DNA of 12,111 bases from Patescibacteria group bacterium (GCA_023473205.1 JAMCYY010000089.1:1-12111), one strand, 5' to 3'. Positions 1 through 6,337 are shown, counted from the first letter of the stretch. The notes: a model not told the origin generated them from the sequence alone. Numbers and translations: made by a program.

Positions 1-238
1 TATTTGGGTGATAACCAACTTCAACGCCTAAAGAAAAATCTACCTCTGGTTGAAGCTTGATTGCTTTTTTAGCTCGATTTAAAGAACCTTTTTTAGTTTC
101 TTTTGAAGTCATTGGCTGAGGAGAAACGCCACTTTCAACTTCCTCCACAAAAATCTCTGCCTCAATTTGCAGTTCTTTTAAAACTTCCTCCAGACATTCT
201 CTTTTCGTTTTTGAAGTTGTCGCTAAAACAATTTTCAT
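1..238 (-). CDS. yjjX: YjjX/DUF84-family inosine/xanthosine triphosphatase, 3' end outside window
   Basis: The first 79 codons of this gene are present and the C-terminus lies beyond base 1. The family hydrolyses non-canonical purine nucleoside triphosphates (ITP, XTP) in the cytoplasm and so cleans the nucleotide pool. The visible sequence matches the family N-terminus: MKIVLATTSKTK at residues 1-12, then SGVSPQPMTSKET at 36-48, GSLNRAKKA at 51-59, and a GVEVG segment at 71-75 where the family has its VGIEGG-like motif. The ATG at 236-238 is the natural start because it opens the first conserved strand. It lies 10 nt after the antitoxin stop codon on the same strand, so it is probably co-transcribed with the toxin-antitoxin genes. 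No Shine-Dalgarno site is visible. The family call is good; the exact substrate is inferred from the family. Confidence 0.8.
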   Translation of the reverse strand, partial: MKIVLATTSKTKRECLEEVLKELQIEAEIFVEEVESGVSPQPMTSKETKKGSLNRAKKAIKLQPEVDFSLGVEVGYHPN

Positions 239-248
239 AAAATATTAC

Positions 249-521
249 TTATTTTAACTGTACAATTAATTCTGTCTCAGTTGCCTTGGCTAGCTTCATT
301 AAAAACTCGAGGGATGGGTTAGCATTTCCCGATTCCAAACGGGCAATTGCAGATTGTTTTGTCCCAATTTTTTTTGCCAACTCTTTTTGGGTTAATCCTT
401 TCTTCTGCCGGGCATCAATTACCTGGATTATTAATTTATATTTCGGTCCAAGCTTTTGATATTCCTTAGCAACTTCCTTATCTTTAAGAATTTCCTTTTT
501 AAAGATTTTCCAGTTTTTCAT
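249..521 (-). CDS. higA: HigA-like XRE-family antitoxin
   Basis: This 90-residue protein carries one helix-turn-helix of the XRE/Cro type at about residues 36-85: the stretch GLTQKELAKKIG is followed by the recognition helix TKQSAIARLESG and by NPSLEFLMKLAKA, a textbook pattern. Partners of this type bind and neutralise a RelE-fold toxin and repress their own promoter as dimers. It lies directly downstream of a RelE/HigB-type toxin gene (21 nt between the stop and this ATG), the toxin-first order of higBA modules. The ATG at 519-521 follows a TATACT box by 6 nt, so an own leaderless transcript is possible, and a perfect 10-bp inverted repeat overlaps that box. Direct sequence evidence for the HTH is strong; the pairing is inferred from order and family. 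Confidence 0.88.
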   Translation of the reverse strand: MKNWKIFKKEILKDKEVAKEYQKLGPKYKLIIQVIDARQKKGLTQKELAKKIGTKQSAIARLESGNANPSLEFLMKLAKATETELIVQLK

Positions 522-525
522 AGTT

Positions 526-551
526 GTAGTATAACGTATATGTTATACTAC
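526..551. promoter_or_regulatory. 26-bp palindrome, probable HigA operator between toxin and antitoxin
   Basis: Two perfect 10-bp arms, GTAGTATAAC (526-535) and GTTATACTAC (542-551), flank the 6-bp centre GTATAT. The palindrome covers the toxin stop codon (543-545) and lies 4 nt before the antitoxin ATG. It has no T-run, so it does not look like a terminator. Autorepressor antitoxins bind such dyads, and this one contains the TATACT box of the antitoxin. Operator function is inferred. Confidence 0.7.
528..533 (-). promoter_or_regulatory. Predicted -10 box of a leaderless antitoxin transcript
   Basis: On the minus strand TATACT (5 of 6 to TATAAT) lies 6 nt before the antitoxin ATG. Transcription would begin at or next to the start codon. 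The box sits inside one arm of the palindrome, so antitoxin binding would block it. No convincing -35 was found. Confidence 0.5.
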
Positions 552-878
552 TGTCAAGACGTTTTGCCTTTTACAAGCAATCTCAATCTCTTTACCTGGC
601 GTCTTTTGGGTTTTCTTTTTGAAAGCATGAAGTAAATAAATTACATTCTCTGAAAACATATAAATAATTCTTATTTCCTGTTTCCCTCTTATTCTTAATT
701 CGTATAAATCTTTGGTTAATTTTTTCGAATGAGGCATTAGCAAAAATTTTCCATATTTTTCTAAGAGGTCAATTTGCCGGAGAATTTTAGCTATTGTCGC
801 CGATTCACATGATTTAATAAACTCCTCAACTGGTTTTTCTTTTCTCTCACTTTCAAAAAATTTAATTATCCAAATCAT
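543..878 (-). CDS. higB: HigB-like toxin, RelE fold, Gp49 family (PF05973 type)
   Basis: This is a 111-residue basic protein of the phage-derived Gp49/HigB group. Characteristic parts are the strand YELRIRGKQEIRIIY at about residues 59-73, the following hydrophobic strand with LLHAFKKKTQKTP at 82-94, and EIEIACKR near the C-terminus. Members of the family are ribosome-dependent mRNA endonucleases or related translation inhibitors, held inactive by the neighbouring HigA antitoxin. The N-terminal IKFFESERKEKPVEEFI also fits the family. The ATG at 876-878 follows an extended -10 sequence by 7 nt, suggesting a leaderless mRNA. An in-frame ATG 12 nt upstream is blocked by a TAA, which fixes the start. 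The gene is divergent from the Nudix gene. Toxic activity is inferred from family and context. Confidence 0.88.
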   Translation of the reverse strand: MIWIIKFFESERKEKPVEEFIKSCESATIAKILRQIDLLEKYGKFLLMPHSKKLTKDLYELRIRGKQEIRIIYMFSENVIYLLHAFKKKTQKTPGKEIEIACKRQNVLTVV

Positions 879-885
879 TAATTAA

Positions 886-894
886 ATCATAGCA
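886..894 (-). promoter_or_regulatory. Extended -10 promoter for the toxin-antitoxin unit
   Basis: The minus strand reads TGC-TATGAT followed by 7 nt and then the toxin ATG. TGn plus a near-consensus hexamer is the extended -10 pattern, which can work without a good -35. The spacing predicts a transcript beginning at the ATG. Confidence 0.55.
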
Positions 895-930
895 AAAAAA
901 GATTACTTTATTTAATTTTTCAAAACCATA

Positions 931-936
931 TATAAT
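931..936 (+). promoter_or_regulatory. Consensus -10 box of the Nudix/AlbA unit
   Basis: A perfect TATAAT is followed by 7 nt and then the ATG of the Nudix gene, again predicting a leaderless mRNA. The -35 region is only AT-rich. It lies about 40 bp from the oppositely directed toxin promoter, so the two units share one divergent control region (879-943). Confidence 0.6.
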
Positions 937-943
937 AGCTAGT

Positions 944-1432
944 ATGCCTGACTTTAAAAACGAGGAAGCAACCGTTCTCGCTCATGATGTTTTAGGAAAC
1001 ATCAAAGAAATTCCGGTTAAGGACTTAAAATTAAGGGTTTCGGTTTATGGAATTTTAAAACAAGGTGACAAATTTTTAGTCCAAAGATACCCTAAAATTA
1101 ACAAATACGGCATCCCTGGCGGTGCAATTGAACTGGGGGAAACAATTAATGAAGCTTTAGTGAGGGAATTTCAGGAAGAAACCGGACTAATTGTAAAACC
1201 AGTAAAATTACTTGAGGTTAAGGAAGATTTCTTTTTTCATCTTGATAAACAAGCCCATTCAATTTTGCTGTTTTATGTTGTTGAAAAAGTAAGTGGAAAA
1301 CTTTTGACAGAAAACAATGGGGATGATTCTGATTTAGCAGTCTTTTCATCATTTGAAGAACTCAAAAAGGCCGGTTTGCAAAAATTGCAGTTAGAAGTCC
1401 TCTCCAAGGCTCTTTCTTATGATAAAATCTAA
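944..1432 (+). CDS. Nudix hydrolase
   Basis: The 162-residue protein has a complete Nudix box at residues 60-82: G60, then five residues, E66, then seven residues, and R74-E75-F-Q-E78-E79-T-G81-L. This matches the pattern GX5EX7REUXEEXGU, whose glutamates bind the metal for hydrolysis of nucleoside diphosphates linked to another group. The motif is preceded by the usual strand and turn (KFLVQRYPKINKYGIPGG). About 30 N-terminal residues precede the fold (DFKNEEATVLAHDVLGN), a short extra strand region. Substrate cannot be told from sequence; NTPs, ADP-ribose and NAD-like molecules are all handled by this family. The next gene starts 2 nt after its stop, so the two are probably translated from one mRNA. 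The ATG lies 7 nt after a consensus -10 box. Confidence 0.9.
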   Translation: MPDFKNEEATVLAHDVLGNIKEIPVKDLKLRVSVYGILKQGDKFLVQRYPKINKYGIPGGAIELGETINEALVREFQEETGLIVKPVKLLEVKEDFFFHLDKQAHSILLFYVVEKVSGKLLTENNGDDSDLAVFSSFEELKKAGLQKLQLEVLSKALSYDKI

Positions 1433-1434
1433 TT

Positions 1435-3069
1435 GTGAATAACTTCAATGAAGGAGAAAACATTGAGTTAAAAAAAACGACTGCAGAAAAAGAAGCGGCA
1501 ATGCAGGATCTTTGTGCCTTTGCCAACAAAAACGGTGGTAAAATTTATTTTGGTATTGATCCATCAGGAAAAATTCTTGGACAACAAATATCCGATAATA
1601 CCTTACGTCATATTTCTGATTTGATAAACTCTTCTTTTGACCCCAAAATTTATCCCCTCTTAAACATCGAAACCTTAAATAACAAAAAAGTTTTGGTAAT
1701 TGACATACCTAATGAAATTTGTAGTGATAAACCCTATCGTTACAAAGGAATCGCCTATAAAAGAGTGGGCAGCGAAAGCCAAAAAATGAGTAGAAATGAA
1801 GAAATACAGATGTGGCAAGCTAAAACTCCAATGAAAGACTACACCGCTTTAACAATTGAGGTGGATCGGCTGGAAAATTATATTGATATTCTCGAAGTTG
1901 AAAAGTTAAAAAATATTCTTAAGTCACAGAACAAAACACAATATTCGGAAATTTCCTTAGAAGATTTAATTATTAGTCTTGATCTCTGTAAAAAAGAAAA
2001 TGGTAAATTTTTTCTGACTTATGCCGGAATACTCATCATTGGAAAAGCAGAAATTATTCAAAAATTTATTCCAGGGCATGAAGTAATTTACCAAGAATTC
2101 GATGAAGATGATGTTAAATATGTAAAAAGAGAAGATTTTAAGGGTAGTTTTATCTCCATTCTTGAAAAAATTACCGAATATATTCAAGTAAACAATAAAT
2201 TCTTCCAAATAAAAATTGGCCTTTTTCGATTCGACTTTCAACAATTTCCATTAGCTGCTATAAGAGAAGCAATTTTGAACGCTTTTATTCATCGAGATTT
2301 TATTCTTCAAAGCCCTATTTATATTAATAAATATAAAGATAGGGTTGAAATCAAAAACATTGGTGGTTTTCTCGGAAATATTACTCCTGGCAATATTATT
2401 CATCATCAATCAATTCTTAGAAATGAATTACTGGCAAAAGTTTTCCAAAAAATTGGTCTTGTTGAAAGAGGAGGATTTGGTGTAGACATAATTTATCGTG
2501 AGATGCTGTCAAATGGAAAAATGCCACCCGAATACACTGCCTACCCTGATTCAATTATTTTAACTTTATATGATCAATCCTTTGACGAATATTTTGCAAA
2601 ATTTGTCGCTTCTTATGAAAAGAAAAATTCAAAATTTAGTATTGATGAATTAATAATTTTAAGTTACTTAAGAAAGAAAAAAGATATCAGTTTAAAGGAA
2701 GCGGATAAATTAACGCAGAGACTTAACCTTAACAGGACGAGTTTGATCCTCGAAGACATGGTCAAAAGATGCCTTTTGGAAAGAAGTTCAAGAACGTTCT
2801 ATAAACTCAGTTATTCTACTTACCAACAACTCGAGAAAACAATCGATTACTTTCGTGATAGAGGAATTGATAAAAGAAAATATAAAGAAATATTAATCGA
2901 CTTTATTAATGATAACGGCAAAATTACAAATTCACAAACACAACAACTTTTGGGGATGAGTGTAGATCAAGCAAAACGTTACTTACAGGCACTGGTTAAA
3001 TCAAAGGTCTTAAGGTTAGAAGGAGCCAAAGGAATGCACCGAAAAGACTCTTATTATGTTTTAGTTTGA
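1435..3069 (+). CDS. Schlafen AlbA_2 domain, GHKL ATPase-like and winged-helix protein
   Basis: The 544-residue product has the layout of the AlbA_2-containing regulator/ATPase family. Residues about 5-125 form the Schlafen AlbA-like domain: EGENIELKKT at the start, the core CAFANKNGGKIYFGID (27-42), and the YRYKGIAYKRVGSES strand. Residues about 270-370 resemble HATPase_c_4: the helix REAILNAFIHRD at 277-288 carries the N-box-like N and H, followed by IKNIGGF and GLVERGGFGVD. The C-terminus (about 400-544) holds winged-helix-like segments. Such proteins bind nucleic acid and probably ATP; some are annotated as transcriptional regulators, others occur near defence genes. The start is GTG at 1435, 2 nt after the Nudix stop. 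Molecular function is not known from sequence. Confidence 0.85.
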   Translation: MNNFNEGENIELKKTTAEKEAAMQDLCAFANKNGGKIYFGIDPSGKILGQQISDNTLRHISDLINSSFDPKIYPLLNIETLNNKKVLVIDIPNEICSDKPYRYKGIAYKRVGSESQKMSRNEEIQMWQAKTPMKDYTALTIEVDRLENYIDILEVEKLKNILKSQNKTQYSEISLEDLIISLDLCKKENGKFFLTYAGILIIGKAEIIQKFIPGHEVIYQEFDEDDVKYVKREDFKGSFISILEKITEYIQVNNKFFQIKIGLFRFDFQQFPLAAIREAILNAFIHRDFILQSPIYINKYKDRVEIKNIGGFLGNITPGNIIHHQSILRNELLAKVFQKIGLVERGGFGVDIIYREMLSNGKMPPEYTAYPDSIILTLYDQSFDEYFAKFVASYEKKNSKFSIDELIILSYLRKKKDISLKEADKLTQRLNLNRTSLILEDMVKRCLLERSSRTFYKLSYSTYQQLEKTIDYFRDRGIDKRKYKEILIDFINDNGKITNSQTQQLLGMSVDQAKRYLQALVKSKVLRLEGAKGMHRKDSYYVLV

Positions 3070-3080
3070 GTTCAAAACTC

Positions 3081-3116
3081 CTGTAACCGCCTGTAACCGC
3101 CTGTAACCGCCTGTAA
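3081..3116. repeat. Decanucleotide tandem repeat, 3.6 copies
   Basis: CTGTAACCGC occurs three times in perfect tandem, followed by a partial CTGTAA. It fills most of the 52-bp gap between two convergent genes. It is more GC-rich than its surroundings, and a copy does not form a hairpin. Function is unknown; it could vary in copy number by slippage. Confidence 0.9.
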
Positions 3117-3121
3117 AATTT

Positions 3122-3676
3122 TTACCCAAATGCTTCCAATAATTCTAATAAAAAAGGAAACTGTTTGTACTCTGATTCTTTTTCAAGGTTAAAATGACCC
3201 TCGCCTTTTTTGATAATTAATTCTCCACCAAGTTTTTTTTGCATGACTTCCCCATGTTTAAAATCACATTCATAAGGGTCATTATCAGAATGAATAAAGT
3301 AAAACTCTTTAGCGCTTTTTTTAATTTTTCCCCAACTAAAAGGCTCTTTAACTAAACCTCTTTTATAAATAAAATGTGCCGAATTCGTACCGATGTCTAA
3401 AGTTCCTGCAACTAAAATTGCTTTATCAATTTTTATCTCTTCCGGTAATTTTTCTAAAATTCTCAAAATTAAAGTTGCCCCAATTGAATGACCTATTAGA
3501 ACTGACCCGGAATCAAATTGCCAGCCATGAGAAAAAATTGTTTTTAACCATTCATCTTGAGTCGGCTCATCTGGATTTGGTAAATCCGGTACCCAAACAA
3601 GGTAACCTTTTTTCTCCAATTCTTTTTTAAGCCAAGGAAACCAATTACCGGAAGAATCATTCCCTGCCCCATGCAA
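3122..3676 (-). CDS. RBBP9/YdeN-type alpha/beta serine hydrolase, start unclear
   Basis: The protein belongs to the small alpha/beta hydrolases of the RBBP9/YdeN kind. From the TTG at 3676 it has 184 residues. The nucleophile elbow is GHSIG with Ser64, the acid is probably Asp133 in HSDNDPY, and the base is His161 in GEGHF. The oxyanion loop HGAGNDSSGNWFPWL stands at the very N-terminus. That is odd, because the first beta strand should precede it. The same frame continues upstream as LFIKNALIL, which gives the missing strand, but it begins after ATG-TAA (3712-3707), so no standard start includes it. Possible real starts are CTG at 3700 or ATT at 3694. Family is well supported, substrate unknown (carboxylester hydrolase likely). 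Confidence 0.82.
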   Translation of the reverse strand: MHGAGNDSSGNWFPWLKKELEKKGYLVWVPDLPNPDEPTQDEWLKTIFSHGWQFDSGSVLIGHSIGATLILRILEKLPEEIKIDKAILVAGTLDIGTNSAHFIYKRGLVKEPFSWGKIKKSAKEFYFIHSDNDPYECDFKHGEVMQKKLGGELIIKKGEGHFNLEKESEYKQFPFLLELLEAFG

Positions 3677-3762
3677 AATTAAAGCATTTTTAATAAACAG
3701 ATTTTCTTACATTTAATCAATTATTACAAGTAAAAAAAGAACAAACGTATTTTACCAAATTG

Positions 3763-3771
3763 TGGCATAAT
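3763..3771 (+). promoter_or_regulatory. Extended -10 promoter of the ART-like gene
   Basis: TGG-CATAAT is an extended -10 motif (TGn plus 5 of 6 to TATAAT) ending 6 nt before the ATG at 3778. It predicts a leaderless transcript. No clear -35 is seen. Confidence 0.55.
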
Positions 3772-3777
3772 TAAAGA

Positions 3778-4551
3778 ATGGCAGAAGGAGAAGGAGTCGC
3801 AATCGCACCAATAGAAATCTCAAAAAAGGTTGATGGCACCATAATTGGTGAAGTAGTAATTGGAAAAGTTAATCCTCGAAGTTTAACTGAACAACAATTT
3901 GCTGCTTCTAAAGAATTACTCTATCACGGCACTGCCAGAGAATTTGTTTATTCACCAACAGGCAATTATGATACTAGAGCTACCGGTGGCGATGGAACTA
4001 CAGACTATGGATTTGGTTTTTATACAACTGGTTCTCCGAAACAAGCCAAAAATTACTCTTCAGAAAGATCAAAGGGGAGATTAAACGTTCCAATTGTTTA
4101 TTCTTTTTTACCTTATCAAGCAAAAATGTTAGACGTTAGAGATGCGGTCAAGCCCACACTTAATGGCATCTTGCCAAGATCGTTTGTTGAACAATGGGTA
4201 AAATATTTAGAAGAATATTTGAATGATGAAAAAAACTTTCAATGTTTTGAAGGGTTAGCTAAAGAAGCAGTTTATGAAGGAGTTAAAAACGACTTTTTGG
4301 AAAGAACAAAATTGGGATTTCAGCAAAAGATACTATTCAGTATCAGAGACCCAAAAGGAAGAGGAATTTTTATGTTAGATAAAAACGGACTAATTGACAC
4401 TGCTTTTCAAGGTTTTATGCTTTTTTTAGGTTATGATGGTATGATTTATCGCGAAGGAGGCGAAGGCAAAGACAAAGAAGATTTAACTGGTTTTGTCTTC
4501 TATAATCCTCAAGTTATTGACACTTGGGAAGGCTGGCAAAAAAGGCCGTAG
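3778..4551 (+). CDS. ADP-ribosyltransferase-like (ART superfamily) protein, orphan
   Basis: I do not know this 257-residue protein by name, but it has the outline of the ART/PARP-like fold related to DUF3990 and ART-PolyVal domains. LLYHGTAREF (47-56) gives the first motif with His50. TTDYGFGFYTTGSPKQAKNY (74-93) resembles the second motif, the GxGxYxT strand with Tyr82 and the following helix. LGYDGMIYREGG (217-228) and GFVFYNPQVI (238-247) resemble the C-terminal strands. The third catalytic position is not certain: a Glu or Gln would be expected, and Q245 or E234 are only candidates. About 45 N-terminal residues precede the fold and no signal peptide or membrane segment is seen. No antitoxin-like gene sits beside it; the next gene is convergent, 18 nt away. 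Enzyme activity is inferred. Confidence 0.6.
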   Translation: MAEGEGVAIAPIEISKKVDGTIIGEVVIGKVNPRSLTEQQFAASKELLYHGTAREFVYSPTGNYDTRATGGDGTTDYGFGFYTTGSPKQAKNYSSERSKGRLNVPIVYSFLPYQAKMLDVRDAVKPTLNGILPRSFVEQWVKYLEEYLNDEKNFQCFEGLAKEAVYEGVKNDFLERTKLGFQQKILFSIRDPKGRGIFMLDKNGLIDTAFQGFMLFLGYDGMIYREGGEGKDKEDLTGFVFYNPQVIDTWEGWQKRP

Positions 4552-4569
4552 CAATAGAACAAAATAATC

Positions 4570-4878
4570 TTATTTAATCTCCCCTGTTATTTTGGCTGCA
4601 AATAAAAAATTGTCACGGTAAATTTTTTGCATTTCGGAAGAAAACAAAGATATTACCTCAAACTCAATTACTGTTTGGAAATCTTTTACGACAATCGAAT
4701 GGGCAAAGGCATAACCTAAAAAATTCCAATCATGAGTAACCATCAAAATTGCCAGATGCAAAGGAAAACATCTCTCCCTTTCTCTGGTTATTTGATACCT
4801 TTCTCCAACCACTAATTTTTTAGTATCAAAATCAGCGGGTAATCCTAATAATGTATTTAATTCAGTATGATATCCCAT
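4570..4878 (-). CDS. Small protein of unknown function
   Basis: The 102-residue product begins MGYHTELNTLLGLPADFDTKK, continues with a KLVVGERYQITRERERCFPLHLAI segment and ends in alternating hydrophobic strands (HSIVVKDFQTVIEFEVISLF). This suggests a small mostly-beta cytoplasmic protein with no signal peptide or membrane helix. I cannot assign a family. It starts 8 nt after the last codon of the broken gene upstream, so both once formed an operon. No ribosome binding site is visible; an AT-rich AATAAA lies 7 nt before the ATG. Its 3' end converges on the ART-like gene without a terminator between them. Confidence 0.65.
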   Translation of the reverse strand: MGYHTELNTLLGLPADFDTKKLVVGERYQITRERERCFPLHLAILMVTHDWNFLGYAFAHSIVVKDFQTVIEFEVISLFSSEMQKIYRDNFLFAAKITGEIK

Positions 4879-4886
4879 GGTGTAGT

Positions 4887-5169
4887 TTATTTTTTATCAG
4901 ATTCCATTTTTAGTCTAGCATCCCAACCAATAAAATTAGATGGTAATTTTATATTGCCATCCAAACTTCGAGACACCTGATTAAATAGCCCTGCTCTTCT
5001 TGCAGCAAAGACATCTCTCCAATTCTGCCCATTTTGTAAGATTCTTTGAGTTCTCTAATGGCTTTTTCAACATCACCTGAAGACCCTCCACGAGAAGTTA
5101 CAATGGTGACTTTTCCTCTCCACCTAGAGTGTCAGGCGTATCTCTTTCATCACACGGTTCTCTTTCCAT
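4887..5169 (-). pseudogene. Small conserved-looking gene broken by two frameshifts
   Basis: Three minus-strand frames together read as one protein of about 95 residues. Segment one starts at ATG 5169 (MEREPCDERDTPDTLGGEEK) and stops at 5098. Segment two is in another frame from about 5122 (WRGKVTIVTSRGGSSGDVEKA, then IRELKESYK). Segment three is in the third frame from about 5030 (GQNWRDVFAARRAGLFNQ, then SLDGNIKLPSNFIGWDARL) to the TAA at 4887-4889. The shifts lie near 5116-5127 and near 5025-5035, the latter beside CCC and TTTT runs. Each segment is compositionally protein-like, and a promoter still faces the first ATG. I do not recognise the family. Either it is a real pseudogene or the assembly has two indels. 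Confidence 0.6.
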
Positions 5170-5176
5170 AAGCCAG

Positions 5177-5206
5177 ATTCTCGCATTTGCTTTATTGCTT
5201 TGTCAA
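5177..5206 (-). promoter_or_regulatory. Promoter facing the broken gene
   Basis: On the minus strand a perfect TTGACA (5206-5201) is followed after 18 bp by GAGAAT (5182-5177), 4 of 6 to the -10 consensus, and then by 7 nt to the ATG at 5169. It is the best -35 in the window and has the same leaderless spacing as the other promoters. Confidence 0.5.
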
Positions 5207-5238
5207 GGCAACAGCAAAATAACAACAGGAGTTTGAAG

Positions 5239-5997
5239 TTACTCCCATTTCCCCTTAACTAAAGTCTCGAGCGGGTGAATCACTTTTTCCATTTTTAAAT
5301 CACTAAAAATTTCTGCGGTTTCAAGGGTTTCTTTTTCTGGCTCAAGCCTTATATCCAATTCTTTATAATAATTTTGAGCTGCAGAAACAAATAAAATCTG
5401 GGTTCCTTCATAATTTAAAAATTGCCCCAGATCTTTAGAAATAAAACGCCTGGAACCAAATTCCGACTGCAGATCTTTGGGGTAACGTGCTTCCGCTGAT
5501 TCTTCTAAACCAACTCCTTTAGGCGTTGACTGACTGGGATTTTTAACGCTTAAAATATAGCTGGCAGACTTTTCAATATTTAAGTCTTTTTGCACCGGGC
5601 CTAATTTTTCTGGTAACTCTAAAGAATAAATTAAATGGTCATGATCCGTATGTCTCGCTAAAGCGTAAACTCCTTCTCCAGCTGGCCGTCCGGGACCACG
5701 AAAACGCTCACCCTGAGTTTTAGTCAAATGGCTTTCCGGATCAAATTCATCTTCAATTTCCTCGGCCTTTCTCCCAATTTTATCCACAAATCCCCAATAA
5801 GCTTCCCCTTTTTCTGTAATTGGTGGCAATTTCTTATGGCCGATGATAATTAAGCGAAAAAGATTCTGGTCTTTAGGATGCATAACCAGAAAAAACCTTT
5901 CCACATCGGAAAAGCCGGTTACTTTTTCTTCCTGGACTTTAGGAGAGTAAATAAAATATATTTCCCCTTTTTCTAGAATCTGGCTCTGGTTTGCCAT
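5239..5997 (-). CDS. Conserved-looking protein of unknown function
   Basis: The 252-residue product starts MANQSQILEKGEIYFIYSPK and has an N-terminal half rich in beta strands: VERFFLVMHP (about 32-41), LFRLIIIGHKKLP (about 46-58) and EAYWGFVDKIG. A Gly/Pro/Arg-rich loop (GERFRGPGRPAGEGVYAL, about 96-113) and HTDHDHLIYSLELP follow. The C-terminal half carries SRRFISKDLGQFLNYEGTQ and a strand LFVSAAQ. The architecture suggests a soluble cytoplasmic protein. I have a vague memory of similar unnamed proteins in CPR and proteobacterial genomes but cannot name a family, so no function is given. The ATG at 5997 is the only reasonable start. There is no Shine-Dalgarno; an AATAAT lies 5 nt before the ATG. 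The promoter of the broken gene downstream lies just beyond its stop codon. Confidence 0.75.
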   Translation of the reverse strand: MANQSQILEKGEIYFIYSPKVQEEKVTGFSDVERFFLVMHPKDQNLFRLIIIGHKKLPPITEKGEAYWGFVDKIGRKAEEIEDEFDPESHLTKTQGERFRGPGRPAGEGVYALARHTDHDHLIYSLELPEKLGPVQKDLNIEKSASYILSVKNPSQSTPKGVGLEESAEARYPKDLQSEFGSRRFISKDLGQFLNYEGTQILFVSAAQNYYKELDIRLEPEKETLETAEIFSDLKMEKVIHPLETLVKGKWE

Positions 5998-6093
5998 ATG
6001 TAATTATTTCCAGAACTTAATAAAAACTATTTAGTAACTAGTTAAGGATTAAGAAAGAAACATTTTTTACTGTGTCAAGTCAGAATCTAAATA

Positions 6094-6112
6094 TCCGCGA
6101 AGCCTTAGCAGC
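6094..6112. repeat. Degenerate copy of the palindromic element seen in dnaK
   Basis: On the minus strand the core GCTAAGGCTTCG-CGGA matches GCTAAAGCTTCGGCGGA in dnaK with one substitution and one missing base. The two copies suggest a small dispersed repeat family. With only two copies in view, chance is not excluded. Confidence 0.4.
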
Positions 6113-6337
6113 AAGTAAGCTGAAATGGCGGGAAAATTAAAAGCTGATGGTAATATAAATTTACCTTTCTTTCTAAATAAGAAAGCACTCTTTGTCTTGC
6201 AAAATGAAGTGCATTTAAAAAAAGACATCGCTTTCTCTTTGGAGCCTTGCTTGTAAATTTTCCCCACCTTTGTTGTAAATCTCCATCAATATATCACTTT
6301 CTATACCTATGAATGGCCTTTCTTGTTTTTCTGTCAT
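6105..6337 (-). pseudogene. Small ORF, probably frameshifted at a seven-base homopolymer
   Basis: An ATG at 6337 opens a 40-codon frame (MTEKQERPFIGIESDIL, then MEIYNKGGENLQARLQRESDVFF) that stops at 6215-6217. The stop lies exactly after a run of seven T on the coding strand (A run at 6217-6223). In a second frame the reading continues as LNALHFARQRVLSYLERKVN to a stop at 6105-6107. The joined product would have about 75 residues. The C-terminal end runs into the degenerate palindromic element, so it may not be native. I do not recognise a family. An indel in the homopolymer, biological or from sequencing, is the simplest explanation. A chance ORF remains possible. The rest of 6000-6394 shows nothing I can name. 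Confidence 0.4.

Noticed and set aside
526..551. Intrinsic terminator after the toxin gene
   Set aside because: The stem is AT-rich and lacks a downstream T-run, and the antitoxin start follows at once, so an operator fits better.
1966..2244. 92-residue minus-strand ORF inside the AlbA_2/ATPase gene
   Set aside because: It is rich in F, N, I and K as expected from antisense of an AT-rich gene, and the plus-strand gene has clear domains.
3081..3116. CRISPR-like repeat array
   Set aside because: The units are only 10 bp and directly adjacent with no spacers, and no cas gene is near.
3376..3630. Plus-strand ORF opposite the hydrolase
   Set aside because: The minus strand carries a complete catalytic triad; the antisense frame has no motif.
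6067..6267. 66-residue minus-strand ORF
   Set aside because: It starts from GTG without promoter or ribosome site and overlaps the more protein-like frames of the broken ORF at 6105-6337; its composition looks random.
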